From an uncultured bacterium (lineage in GTDB: Bacteria; Planctomycetota; UBA1135; GCA-002686595): a DNA stretch of 6,351 nt. The stretch is taken from positions 1-6,351 of the forward strand of contig CADEGS010000142.1 in NCBI GenBank assembly GCA_902826945.1. The letters run 5' to 3'. Position numbers and translations under genes: made by a program. Below the pieces are notes generated by a model, which saw nothing but the letters and a program-made list of their open reading frames with translations, made no database searches and was not told the DNA's origin. This document shows, piece by piece, positions 1 to 5,500 of this stretch; positions within the stretch are counted from its first letter, which is position 1; the number at the start of each line of letters is the position of its first letter.

Positions 1-1
1 C

Positions 2-33
2 GGAGCCGGCGCTCGCCATCGAGCGCCGGCTCC
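2..33 (-). terminator. Strong hairpin downstream of the actin-like gene, probable terminator
   Basis: A perfect 14-bp inverted repeat (2-15 pairing with 20-33) encloses a 4-base loop (CCAT). It lies about 50 bp past the stop codon of the leftward two-gene unit, where a transcription terminator would be expected. The bases that would carry the T-tract on the minus strand lie beyond the left edge, so intrinsic termination cannot be confirmed. On the plus strand no T-run follows. It could also serve a gene outside the window. Confidence 0.55.
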
Positions 34-55
34 CGGAGAACGGAGTGCGTCGCGC

Positions 56-72
56 GCGCGGCCGAGCCGCGC
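56..72 (-). other. Short GC hairpin just after the mamK-like stop codon
   Basis: A 7-bp perfect stem (56-62 with 66-72) with a 3-base loop starts 9 bp downstream of the stop codon on the minus strand. No T-tract follows it. It may stabilise the 3' end of the transcript or act with the larger hairpin at 2-33. Short GC stems arise easily by chance at this base composition, so its role is uncertain. Confidence 0.3.
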
Positions 73-81
73 CGAGGCGTG

Positions 82-1200
82 CTACTTGAGCTTCTCCCAG
101 TAGTCCGCCGGCATGTCGTGCGCGATCTTCAGCGCGCCGTTGGCGCCGCCGTAGACCGGCTCCTCGATGCGCAGCACCTTGCCGCCGCCCAGGCGCGTGT
201 GCATCTCCTTCTCGACGGCCGAGTCGAGCGCGCGGATCATGCTGCCGCCGCCGGCCAGGAGCACGCGGTTCTTCAGCCGCTCCTGGAACTCGGGGTCGAA
301 CGTGCCGATCAGCTTGCCGAGGCCGTCCACGATCGGTCCGACGATGCCCTGGCAGGCGGTCGTCAGCTCGCGCGTCACGTCGAACTGCGTCGGCTTGCCG
401 TTGACGGGCAGGTTGACGACCGCGGGCTCGGCGTGGTCGCCGACCGAGGCGAAGCGCTCCTTGATCTGCTTCACCATCTGGATGGTGAACTGCGCCTCGG
501 GGTGCGACTCGAGCAGGAGCTCGGCGAAGCGGTTGTCGATCCAGTCGCCGGCGAACGTGTTGGTGATTTGGTCCGAGTCCTCGGGCATCGTGCCGTGCAT
601 CCGGCACAGGTCGGTCGTGCCGGCGCCGATGTCGATCACGAGCACGTCGTCCAGCATGTCGAGGCCGTAGGCCACCGAGAACGGCTCGGAGCACAGCATG
701 ACCGAGTCCACCGTGGTGCGCGCCGCCTCGATGATCGCCTCCTTGTTGTTGATGGAGGCCTGGGCCGGGGCGCCGATCACGGCGTAGACGAGCTCGTCCT
801 TGCGCGGCTTGGCGCGGCGGATGATCTCGGCGATCAGGTCCTGCGCGGCGCGCAGGTTCTTGTCGTAGGTGCCGTCCTTCTTGCCGGTCTTGATGACGCC
901 GTGCTCCAGGGGGCGGAAGAACTCCAGCGACAGGCGGTGCTGGAGGGCGTCGTCGCCGAACAGGACGTCCTTCTTGAGGAGCTTCTTGGCCACCACGTCC
1001 TTGGGGTAGCCGACGAAGGACGCCACCGTCTCGCGCACGCCGTTGGAGGCGGACACGGACGTGCGGGACGTGCCCAGGTCGATCCCGAGGTAGAGGACGC
1101 CCTCGGTCTTGTTCGCGGTGTCGTTGTTCGAATCGACCGCGGTCGCCGTGGCGGCCGTGGTCTTGTCCAGGTTGCTGTCGTTGGTGTTCTTCTTGCTCAT
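82..1200 (-). CDS. mamK: MamK-family actin-like filament protein (ATPase)
   Basis: This 372-residue protein belongs to the actin/Hsp70 ATPase superfamily and most resembles MamK, which polymerises into cytoplasmic filaments that align magnetosomes. Visible motifs in order: phosphate-1 loop G-I-D-L-G-T-S (39-45), G-Y-P-K-D-V (64-69), the connect-1 strand V-I-G-A-P-A (141-146), S-E-P-F (171-174), phosphate-2 D-I-G-A-G-T-T-D (190-197), adenosine-binding L-A-G-G-G-S (315-320) and a C-terminal D-Y-W-E-K-L. From memory of the Magnetospirillum AMB-1 sequence, Glu172 and Asp190 correspond to E143 and D161, which are needed for filament turnover, so the ATPase site looks intact. The first 33 residues are an Asn/Thr/Asp/Ser-rich tail, longer than the short leader of classical MamK. 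The start is the only ATG before the domain; no good Shine-Dalgarno precedes it, suggesting coupling to the upstream gene 61 bp away. No other magnetosome gene is in view, so its cargo is unknown; a broader MreB/ParM-like actin is the alternative. Confidence 0.88.
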   Translation of the reverse strand: MSKKNTNDSNLDKTTAATATAVDSNNDTANKTEGVLYLGIDLGTSRTSVSASNGVRETVASFVGYPKDVVAKKLLKKDVLFGDDALQHRLSLEFFRPLEHGVIKTGKKDGTYDKNLRAAQDLIAEIIRRAKPRKDELVYAVIGAPAQASINNKEAIIEAARTTVDSVMLCSEPFSVAYGLDMLDDVLVIDIGAGTTDLCRMHGTMPEDSDQITNTFAGDWIDNRFAELLLESHPEAQFTIQMVKQIKERFASVGDHAEPAVVNLPVNGKPTQFDVTRELTTACQGIVGPIVDGLGKLIGTFDPEFQERLKNRVLLAGGGSMIRALDSAVEKEMHTRLGGGKVLRIEEPVYGGANGALKIAHDMPADYWEKLK

Positions 1201-1229
1201 GACGATGTTGTCGTACCGGCTCCGTTCCC

Positions 1230-1250
1230 GTCCCGCGCCGCGCGCGGGAC
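1230..1250 (-). other. Intercistronic hairpin between the two leftward genes
   Basis: A perfect 8-bp stem (1230-1237 with 1243-1250) with a 5-base loop sits in the 61-bp gap between the degenerate-GGDEF gene and the mamK-like gene. No T-tract follows on the minus strand, so it is not a convincing terminator. It could be an mRNA processing or stability element that sets the ratio of the two products. It lies about 30 bases before the mamK-like start codon. Confidence 0.4.
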
Positions 1251-1261
1251 AAACCCATTCT

Positions 1262-2299
1262 TCAAGACGCCTTCGCCGCCTTCAGCTCGCCCCGCAGGGC
1301 GAGGTTGGCTTCGAAGATGTTCTTCAGCATGTCGTGCTTGGCTTCCGCGTTCTCGTCGTCCGCGCTGATGCCCTGCACGGTGCGGTAGATCGAGGCCACG
1401 CCGATGTCGATGTTCTTCATCGCCATCACGCGCTTCAGCTCCTGCTCGGTGACGCCCAGGCTGTCGGTCAGCTTGCGCACGCGGCGCTCGAGCTGCTCGA
1501 TCTGGCGCTGGCTCTGCAGGAGCTGGCTGACGGTCGAGGTCTCGCGCCAGGCGCGCAGCTCCTCGGACACCAGCCCGATCACTTCCTTCTTCAGCCGGAC
1601 CACGCCCTCGGACTGGTCCGCCTCGGCCTGGAAGGAGTCGAGCACCTTCTGCACGAGGCCGCGCGCCCAGCGCTCCTCCTCGCCGTCCTTGTCGCCGAGG
1701 TAGGTGGACTGGTGCTGCTTGATCTCCTCGATCTGCTCCTCGAGCTCGGCGCGCAGCCGGTCGACCTCGCGCACGACGTCGTTCGCCTGCAGGAAGCGGT
1801 CGCCGCCGGCGGCCAGGGCGAGGCCCATGCCGGTCTCCGCCTCCTCGACCAGGCGGTCGAAGTCGAGCTCGCCCTCGTGCAGGTTGTGCGCGATCCCGAT
1901 GCTGATCGTCACGTGGCCCGCGGGGTCGAGCGGGCTCTCGATCTCGTGCGCGGCCGCGACCAGCGCGCCGGCCAGGGTCGCGAGCTGCTCGGGCGCGACG
2001 TGCGGGAAGACGGCCAGCTGGAAGCGCTCGGCCCAGATGCCGAGGCCGCGCACGTCGTTCTCGAAGGTGACGCGCTTCAGGCGCTGGAAGACGGCCGGCA
2101 TCAGGGTGCGCCGGTGCACCGCTTCCTCGGTGCTCACGAAGCCGTCCAGCCCGATGCACATGCAGCTGATCGGGTAGTCGTGGCGCAGCGCGCGCTCGAC
2201 CTCCAGCCGCATCAGGTGCAGCATCTGGCCGGTCGTCAGGCGCTCCTTCTTGGCCTCGGCGGCGGGCTTGGCCTGGGCGGCGGGGACGGTCTCGCTCAT
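1262..2299 (-). CDS. Degenerate GGDEF-like domain protein with C-terminal coiled coil
   Basis: This 345-residue soluble protein has no signal peptide or membrane segment. Residues 1-20 form an Ala/Lys-rich leader. Residues about 24-172 follow the order of a GGDEF domain: a helix leading to I-S-C-M-C-I-G-L-D-G-F (44-54), a helix, then W-A-E-R-F-Q-L-A-V-F (89-98) where active enzymes have G-G-D-E-F, then V-T-I-S-I-G-I-A (130-137) matching the conserved strand after it, and a final helix ending G-G-D-R-F. Both signature glycines and the metal-binding Asp/Glu pattern are lost, so it should not make cyclic di-GMP. Residues about 174-295 are predicted by eye to be coiled coil, with E-E-Q-I-E-E-I and heptad-like Leu spacing. 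The tail (about 296-345) is helical and of no family I recognise. It precedes the mamK-like gene on the same strand and probably shares its transcript, which suggests a filament partner or regulator; that role is inference. Confidence 0.75.
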   Translation of the reverse strand: MSETVPAAQAKPAAEAKKERLTTGQMLHLMRLEVERALRHDYPISCMCIGLDGFVSTEEAVHRRTLMPAVFQRLKRVTFENDVRGLGIWAERFQLAVFPHVAPEQLATLAGALVAAAHEIESPLDPAGHVTISIGIAHNLHEGELDFDRLVEEAETGMGLALAAGGDRFLQANDVVREVDRLRAELEEQIEEIKQHQSTYLGDKDGEEERWARGLVQKVLDSFQAEADQSEGVVRLKKEVIGLVSEELRAWRETSTVSQLLQSQRQIEQLERRVRKLTDSLGVTEQELKRVMAMKNIDIGVASIYRTVQGISADDENAEAKHDMLKNIFEANLALRGELKAAKAS

Positions 2300-2308
2300 C
2301 GGCGGCGG

Positions 2309-2316
2309 CTCCCCCT
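2309..2316 (-). promoter_or_regulatory. Ribosome binding site of the degenerate-GGDEF gene
   Basis: On the minus strand the sequence AGGGGGAG lies 9 bases before the ATG at 2299. It is a good Shine-Dalgarno match at usable spacing and supports this start for the 345-residue protein. Confidence 0.65.
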
Positions 2317-2539
2317 GCGCGTGGCTCGAGCGTTCGGTCGCGACGGGTGCGGTGTCATCGGTGGAGGGGGGCGGAGCGGTCCGTGCGGGGGGGCCCTCGG
2401 GCGCTGCGGCGCGCCGCGTGCCGTCGGGGAGACTCCGCCGGGCGGATCGCTCGACGGAGGCCTGTCGGCCGCCGGGAACCCCGGTCTTTAGCGCGGGCGA
2501 CGCGCCGTGCCGGGCGCACGAGCGCGCACCGCGCGGCTC

Positions 2540-2565
2540 CTGGCGCTGGAGAGCGACGGCGCCAG
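2540..2565. repeat. Inverted repeat overlapping the candidate rightward promoter
   Basis: Two 7-bp arms, CTGGCGC (2540-2546) and GCGCCAG (2559-2565), are perfect reverse complements separated by 12 bp. The left arm abuts the candidate -35 hexamer and the right arm lies in the spacer, an arrangement that fits a regulator-binding site. No cognate regulator is encoded in the window, and chance is possible in GC-rich DNA. Confidence 0.3.
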
Positions 2566-2575
2566 CCGCTACAAA
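2547..2575 (+). promoter_or_regulatory. Candidate sigma70-like promoter of the coiled-coil gene
   Basis: TGGAGA (2547-2552) and TACAAA (2570-2575) each match 4 of 6 consensus positions of the -35 and -10 boxes and are separated by exactly 17 bp. The TACAAAT stretch is one of the few AT-containing patches in the region. A start site about 7 bases further would give a leader of about 40 bases that begins with the hairpin at 2580-2600. Confidence 0.4.
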
Positions 2576-2579
2576 TGCG

Positions 2580-2600
2580 CCCCCGCCGTCGCGGCGGGGG
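2580..2600 (+). other. Perfect GC hairpin in the leader of the coiled-coil gene
   Basis: Nine perfectly paired bases, CCCCCGCCG (2580-2588) and CGGCGGGGG (2592-2600), flank a 3-base TCG loop. It lies between the candidate -10 box and the Shine-Dalgarno site at 2611, so it would sit at or near the 5' end of the mRNA. It may protect the transcript end or tune expression. With no T-tract after it, it is not an evident terminator. Confidence 0.5.
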
Positions 2601-2610
2601 AGCTCCGCGC

Positions 2611-2616
2611 GAAGGA
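2611..2616 (+). promoter_or_regulatory. Ribosome binding site deciding the start of the coiled-coil gene
   Basis: GAAGGA lies 6 bases before the ATG at 2623. The reading frame stays open far upstream (an in-frame ATG occurs at 2347), but that extension is Arg/Gly-rich and crosses the promoter and hairpin. The Shine-Dalgarno site and the hydrophobic segment right after Met at 2623 make this the real start. Confidence 0.7.
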
Positions 2617-2622
2617 CACACC

Positions 2623-5490
2623 ATGCCGCTCGCCGAACTGGTCATCGGGACGGGAATCCTCTTCCTCGGCGGCGCCCTGGGCTGGCTCGTGCGCGGCCTG
2701 CGCCACGCCACCGAGCGCCGCACGGCCGAGGAGCTCTACATGCGCAAGGTGCGCCTGGCCCAGTCGGACCAGGAGAAGGCCGTACGCACCCTGAACAGGA
2801 ACATGGTCGAGATGCGTTCCTTCCAGGGGCGCCTCGACAACTACGCCTCCGAGATCGCGCGCCTGGAGGAGGACATCCAGAACAGCCGCAACCACGTCTC
2901 GGCCATGCGCAAGGACGTGCGCGCGGCCGAGGCCGAGGTGGAGGCCGCGCGCGGGCAGCGCGACGAGCTCGAGCGCGCCGCCGGCGAGGGGCAGGAGGAG
3001 GCGCGCGCCGCGCGCGAGCGGCTGGCCCTCGTCGAGGGCCGCCACGAGGCGCTCGCGGCGGAGCTCGAGGCGCGCACGCGCGAGGCGCGCGAGCACGCGC
3101 GCGGCGTCGAGGAGCGCGAGGCGCTGCTCGGCGGGCTCTCCGGCCAGCTCCAGGAGGCGCTGGGCGTGGCCGAGCGCCTGGCCGACGAGCGCGACGGGCT
3201 GCGCGCGGAGCTGGCCGCGGCCGGCGCCGAGCTGGCGCGCCGCGGCGAGCGCGTCCTGGAGCTCGAGGCGCTGGCGGCCGAGCTCGCGCCGCTGCGCACG
3301 GCGGCGGACGGGCTCGCGCGCGAGCTCGAGGCCAGCCGCGCGCGCGAAGCGGAGCAGGGCGAGCGCCTGGCGGAGCTCGAGCCGCTGCCCGCGCGGCTGG
3401 CCGAGGAGCGCGCGCGCGCCGCCGAGCAGGAGGAGAAGCGCGCCGCCGCCTGGGAGGAGCGGCTGCGCGCCGCCCAGGAGGACAAGAAGGTCGAGGTCGA
3501 GCGCTTCGAGCGCCTGTTCCAGGCGCGCGACGGGCTGGCCGAGGAGCGCGGTGCGGCGATCGCCGAGCTGCAGCGGCGCCTGGCCGAGCTGGCGCCGCTG
3601 CCCGAGCGCTTGCGCGAGGCCGAGCGGCGCGCCGCGCAGGAGCAGGAGGCGCGTCGCGAGGAGGGCGAGCGCGCCGCGCGCGCGCTGGCCGAGCGCGACG
3701 CGCGCGTCCTCGAGCTGCAGGGCCGCCTCGACGGCCTCCTGCCGCTGCCGGAGCGCCTGGCCGCCGCCACGGAGCTGCGCGAGAAGGAGCTCGCCGCGCG
3801 CGCCGGCGAGCAGGCGCGGCTGGAGCGCGAGCTCGCCGAGCGCGAGGCGCGCCTCTCCGACCTGCAGGCGCGCGTCGAGGCGCTCGCGCCGCTGCCCGAG
3901 CGCCTGGCGGCCGCCGTGGAGCTGCGCGAGAAGGACGTCGCCGCGCGCGACGCGGAGGTGGCGCGGCTCGAGCGCGAGCTGGCGGCGCGCACGACGGCGC
4001 TCGATCGCCTGCGCGCGCGCGTCGAGGAGCTGGCCCCGCTCTCCGAGCGCCTGTCGGCCGCGCAGGAGCGCCACAAGGAGGACGTGGCCGGCCGCCAGGG
4101 CGAGCTCGAGCGGCTCGAGCGGCGCCTGGCGGAGCGCGAGCAGGCGCTCGAGGCGCAGGCGCAGGCCGTGCTCGAGCTGCAGGCGCGGCTGGGCGAGCTC
4201 TCGTCCTACCCGGCGCGGCTGGCGCAGACGGAGGAGCGGCGCGCCGCGGAGCTGGCGCAGGCCGAGGAGCGGCGCGCGGCGGAGCTGGCGCACGCCGAGG
4301 AGCGGCGCGCGAAGGAGCTGCAGGCGGTGCGCGCCGAGCTCGAGGAGCGGCGGCGCGAGGCCGAGCGCTTGGGCGCCGCGCTCGAGAGCGAGCGCGCGCG
4401 CGGCGAGGAGCGCGAGGCGGCGCTGCGGCGCGACCTGGGCGCGCGCGCCGCGGAGACGGACGAGCTCGAGGAGCGCCTGGGGACGTTCGAGCCGCTGCGC
4501 GCCGAGCTGGGCGCGGCGCAGGCGCGCGCCAAGGAGCTCGAGGCGCGCCTCGAGGAGGAGCGCGAGCGCGCGCGCGCGGCGCTGGCCGAGCGGCGCGCGG
4601 AGCTGGAGGCGCTGCGCGCCGGCCACAAGGACGAGATCGAGGCGGTGCGCGCCGAGCATCGCGAGGGGCTCGAGAGCGTGCGCGCGGAGCACCGCGCGGA
4701 GCTCGAGGCCGTGCGCGAGGAGCTGGGCGAGCGCGAGCGCGCGGCGCAGGAGCTCGCGCTCTCGATCGAGCGCGAGCGGCACGAGGGCGAGCGGCGCCTG
4801 GCCGGCGCCGAGGCGCAGGGCTCGCGCCGCGAGGCCGACGTCGAGCGGCTCCAGGCGCGCGTGCGCGAGCTCGAGCCGCTGCGCGCGCGCGTGGCGGAGC
4901 TCGAGAAGGAGGCGGGCGAGCTGCCGGCGGCGCGCAAGCGCGCGAGCGACCTCGAGGCGCGCCTGGAGAAGGAGAAGGAGCGCGCGGGGAGCTGGCGCGA
5001 GAAGGAGGAGGAGCGCCGCGCCGAGGTGGCGGAGTTCAAGGCGCGCTTCGGCGAGGTCTCGGGCGCGCACAAGAAGCTGCAGCTCGAGACCGACCGCCAG
5101 GCGAAGCGCCTGGGCGAGCTCGAGGCCGAGCTGGCGGCGCGCGCCGAGGAGCTGCGCGCCGCGCGCGGCGAGCTGCGCGACCAGGCGCTGGCGGCGCGCG
5201 CGCTGGAGCAGGAGCTGAAGCGGGCGAGCGCGGCGGCGGCCGCGGCGCCGACGCGCAAGGCGCCCGAGAAGGACGACCTGCAGAAGCTGGCGGGCGTCGG
5301 CCCGGTGCTCGAGAAGAAGCTCAACCGCCTCGGCCTGCGCAGCTACGCGCAGATCGCCGAGCTCGACCGCGAGGCGCTCGAGGCGCTGGCGGAGAAGCTC
5401 GGCACGACCGCGCAGCGCATCCGCCGCGACAAGTGGCAGGCGACCGCGCGCCGCGAGCACAAGGCGAAGTACGGCGCGGCGCTCCCCTGA
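2623..5490 (+). CDS. Membrane-anchored giant coiled-coil protein with C-terminal helix-hairpin-helix domain
   Basis: This protein is 955 residues long. Residues about 4-22 form one hydrophobic membrane segment (L-V-I-G-T-G-I-L-F-L-G-G-A-L-G), followed by R-G-L-R-H and E-R-R, so the positive-inside rule puts the remainder in the cytoplasm. Residues about 35-865 are almost uninterrupted Glu/Ala/Arg/Leu-rich helix with heptad spacing, a rod that could span on the order of 100 nm if continuous. Within it are 49-residue repeats and two blocks of 11-residue repeats, listed separately. An Ala-rich linker (about 866-883) leads to residues 884-955, which match the helix-hairpin-helix module often annotated as flap-endonuclease-like: D-D-L-Q-K-L-A-G-V-G-P (884-894), L-E-K-K-L-N, Q-I-A-E-L, and R-I-R-R-D-K-W-Q-A (Trp938). 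The module lacks nuclease catalytic parts and is probably for DNA or protein binding. It is transcribed away from the mamK-like operon and 10 bp ahead of a transporter gene. A membrane-to-DNA or membrane-to-filament tether is plausible but unproven. Confidence 0.8.
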   Translation: MPLAELVIGTGILFLGGALGWLVRGLRHATERRTAEELYMRKVRLAQSDQEKAVRTLNRNMVEMRSFQGRLDNYASEIARLEEDIQNSRNHVSAMRKDVRAAEAEVEAARGQRDELERAAGEGQEEARAARERLALVEGRHEALAAELEARTREAREHARGVEEREALLGGLSGQLQEALGVAERLADERDGLRAELAAAGAELARRGERVLELEALAAELAPLRTAADGLARELEASRAREAEQGERLAELEPLPARLAEERARAAEQEEKRAAAWEERLRAAQEDKKVEVERFERLFQARDGLAEERGAAIAELQRRLAELAPLPERLREAERRAAQEQEARREEGERAARALAERDARVLELQGRLDGLLPLPERLAAATELREKELAARAGEQARLERELAEREARLSDLQARVEALAPLPERLAAAVELREKDVAARDAEVARLERELAARTTALDRLRARVEELAPLSERLSAAQERHKEDVAGRQGELERLERRLAEREQALEAQAQAVLELQARLGELSSYPARLAQTEERRAAELAQAEERRAAELAHAEERRAKELQAVRAELEERRREAERLGAALESERARGEEREAALRRDLGARAAETDELEERLGTFEPLRAELGAAQARAKELEARLEEERERARAALAERRAELEALRAGHKDEIEAVRAEHREGLESVRAEHRAELEAVREELGERERAAQELALSIERERHEGERRLAGAEAQGSRREADVERLQARVRELEPLRARVAELEKEAGELPAARKRASDLEARLEKEKERAGSWREKEEERRAEVAEFKARFGEVSGAHKKLQLETDRQAKRLGELEAELAARAEELRAARGELRDQALAARALEQELKRASAAAAAAPTRKAPEKDDLQKLAGVGPVLEKKLNRLGLRSYAQIAELDREALEALAEKLGTTAQRIRRDKWQATARREHKAKYGAALP
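3595..4203 (+). repeat. 49-residue (seven-heptad) coiled-coil repeats marked by P-L-P-E-R-L
   Basis: Inside the coiled-coil gene a P-L-P-E-R-L type motif begins at residues 325, 374, 423 and 472 (nucleotides 3595, 3742, 3889 and 4036), exactly 49 residues apart each time. It recurs in degenerate form (S-Y-P-A-R-L) at residue 528, 56 residues on, which is one extra heptad. Between motifs the units share an R-E-K-[ED]-[LV]-A-A-R stretch and an L-E-R-E-L-A stretch. Related motifs occur outside the regular array at residues 223, 254, 624 and 752. The prolines probably mark kinks or breaks in the rod. Confidence 0.8.
4228..4326 (+). repeat. Three tandem 33-bp units encoding 11-residue repeats (block 1)
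   Basis: Residues 536-568 consist of three 11-residue units: T-E-E-R-R-A-A-E-L-A-Q, A-E-E-R-R-A-A-E-L-A-H and A-E-E-R-R-A-K-E-L-Q-A. The DNA is also closely repeated (GAGGAGCGGCGCGC in each unit), suggesting recent tandem duplication. An 11-residue period shifts a coiled coil from left-handed heptads towards straighter hendecad packing. Confidence 0.85.
4624..4722 (+). repeat. Three tandem 33-bp units encoding 11-residue repeats (block 2)
   Basis: Residues 668-700 consist of H-K-D-E-I-E-A-V-R-A-E, H-R-E-G-L-E-S-V-R-A-E and H-R-A-E-L-E-A-V-R-E-E. The sequence differs from block 1 but has the same 11-residue period. The DNA copies have diverged more than those of block 1. His at the first position of each unit is unusual in this Glu/Arg-rich rod. 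Confidence 0.85.
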
Positions 5491-5500
5491 GCCACTGACC

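Larger units (their letters stand above)
2300..2622. promoter_or_regulatory. Divergent intergenic region between the two transcription units
   Basis: These 323 bp separate the leftward and rightward genes and should hold promoters for both. Open frames crossing the region have no coding character: Arg/Gly/Pro-rich translations with no recognisable domain. Visible elements are a 12-bp perfect palindrome at 2406-2417 (GCGGCGCGCCGC), an AT-containing patch at 2484-2490 in otherwise GC-rich DNA, and the promoter, inverted repeats and ribosome binding sites listed separately. No convincing leftward promoter could be picked by eye. Confidence 0.6.

Noticed and set aside
82..1200. Reading the mamK-like gene as proof of a magnetotactic organism
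   Set aside because: No mamA, mamB, mamE, mamI, mamM or similar gene is in the window, and actin-like proteins of this type may occur without magnetosomes. The window alone cannot decide.
79..1368. Plus-strand open frame opposite the mamK-like gene
   Set aside because: It is the complement shadow of a well-supported gene. Its translation has no known motif and is rich in Val/Leu/Asp/Arg in a pattern expected from reversed codons.
2406..2417. 12-bp perfect palindrome GCGGCGCGCCGC as an operator
   Set aside because: Runs of alternating G and C make such palindromes common in DNA of this composition, and no second copy or overlap with a promoter was seen. It is noted only within the intergenic entry.
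2347..2622. N-terminal extension of the coiled-coil protein from the ATG at 2347
   Set aside because: The extra 92 residues are Arg/Gly-rich without domain character, cross the candidate promoter and hairpin, and would bury the hydrophobic anchor. A Shine-Dalgarno site sits correctly before the ATG at 2623.
3000..5200. Repetitive DNA of the coiled-coil gene as a CRISPR array or satellite
   Set aside because: The repetition follows the codons of a Glu/Ala/Arg/Leu-rich helix in one continuous frame. There are no identical repeats with unique spacers.
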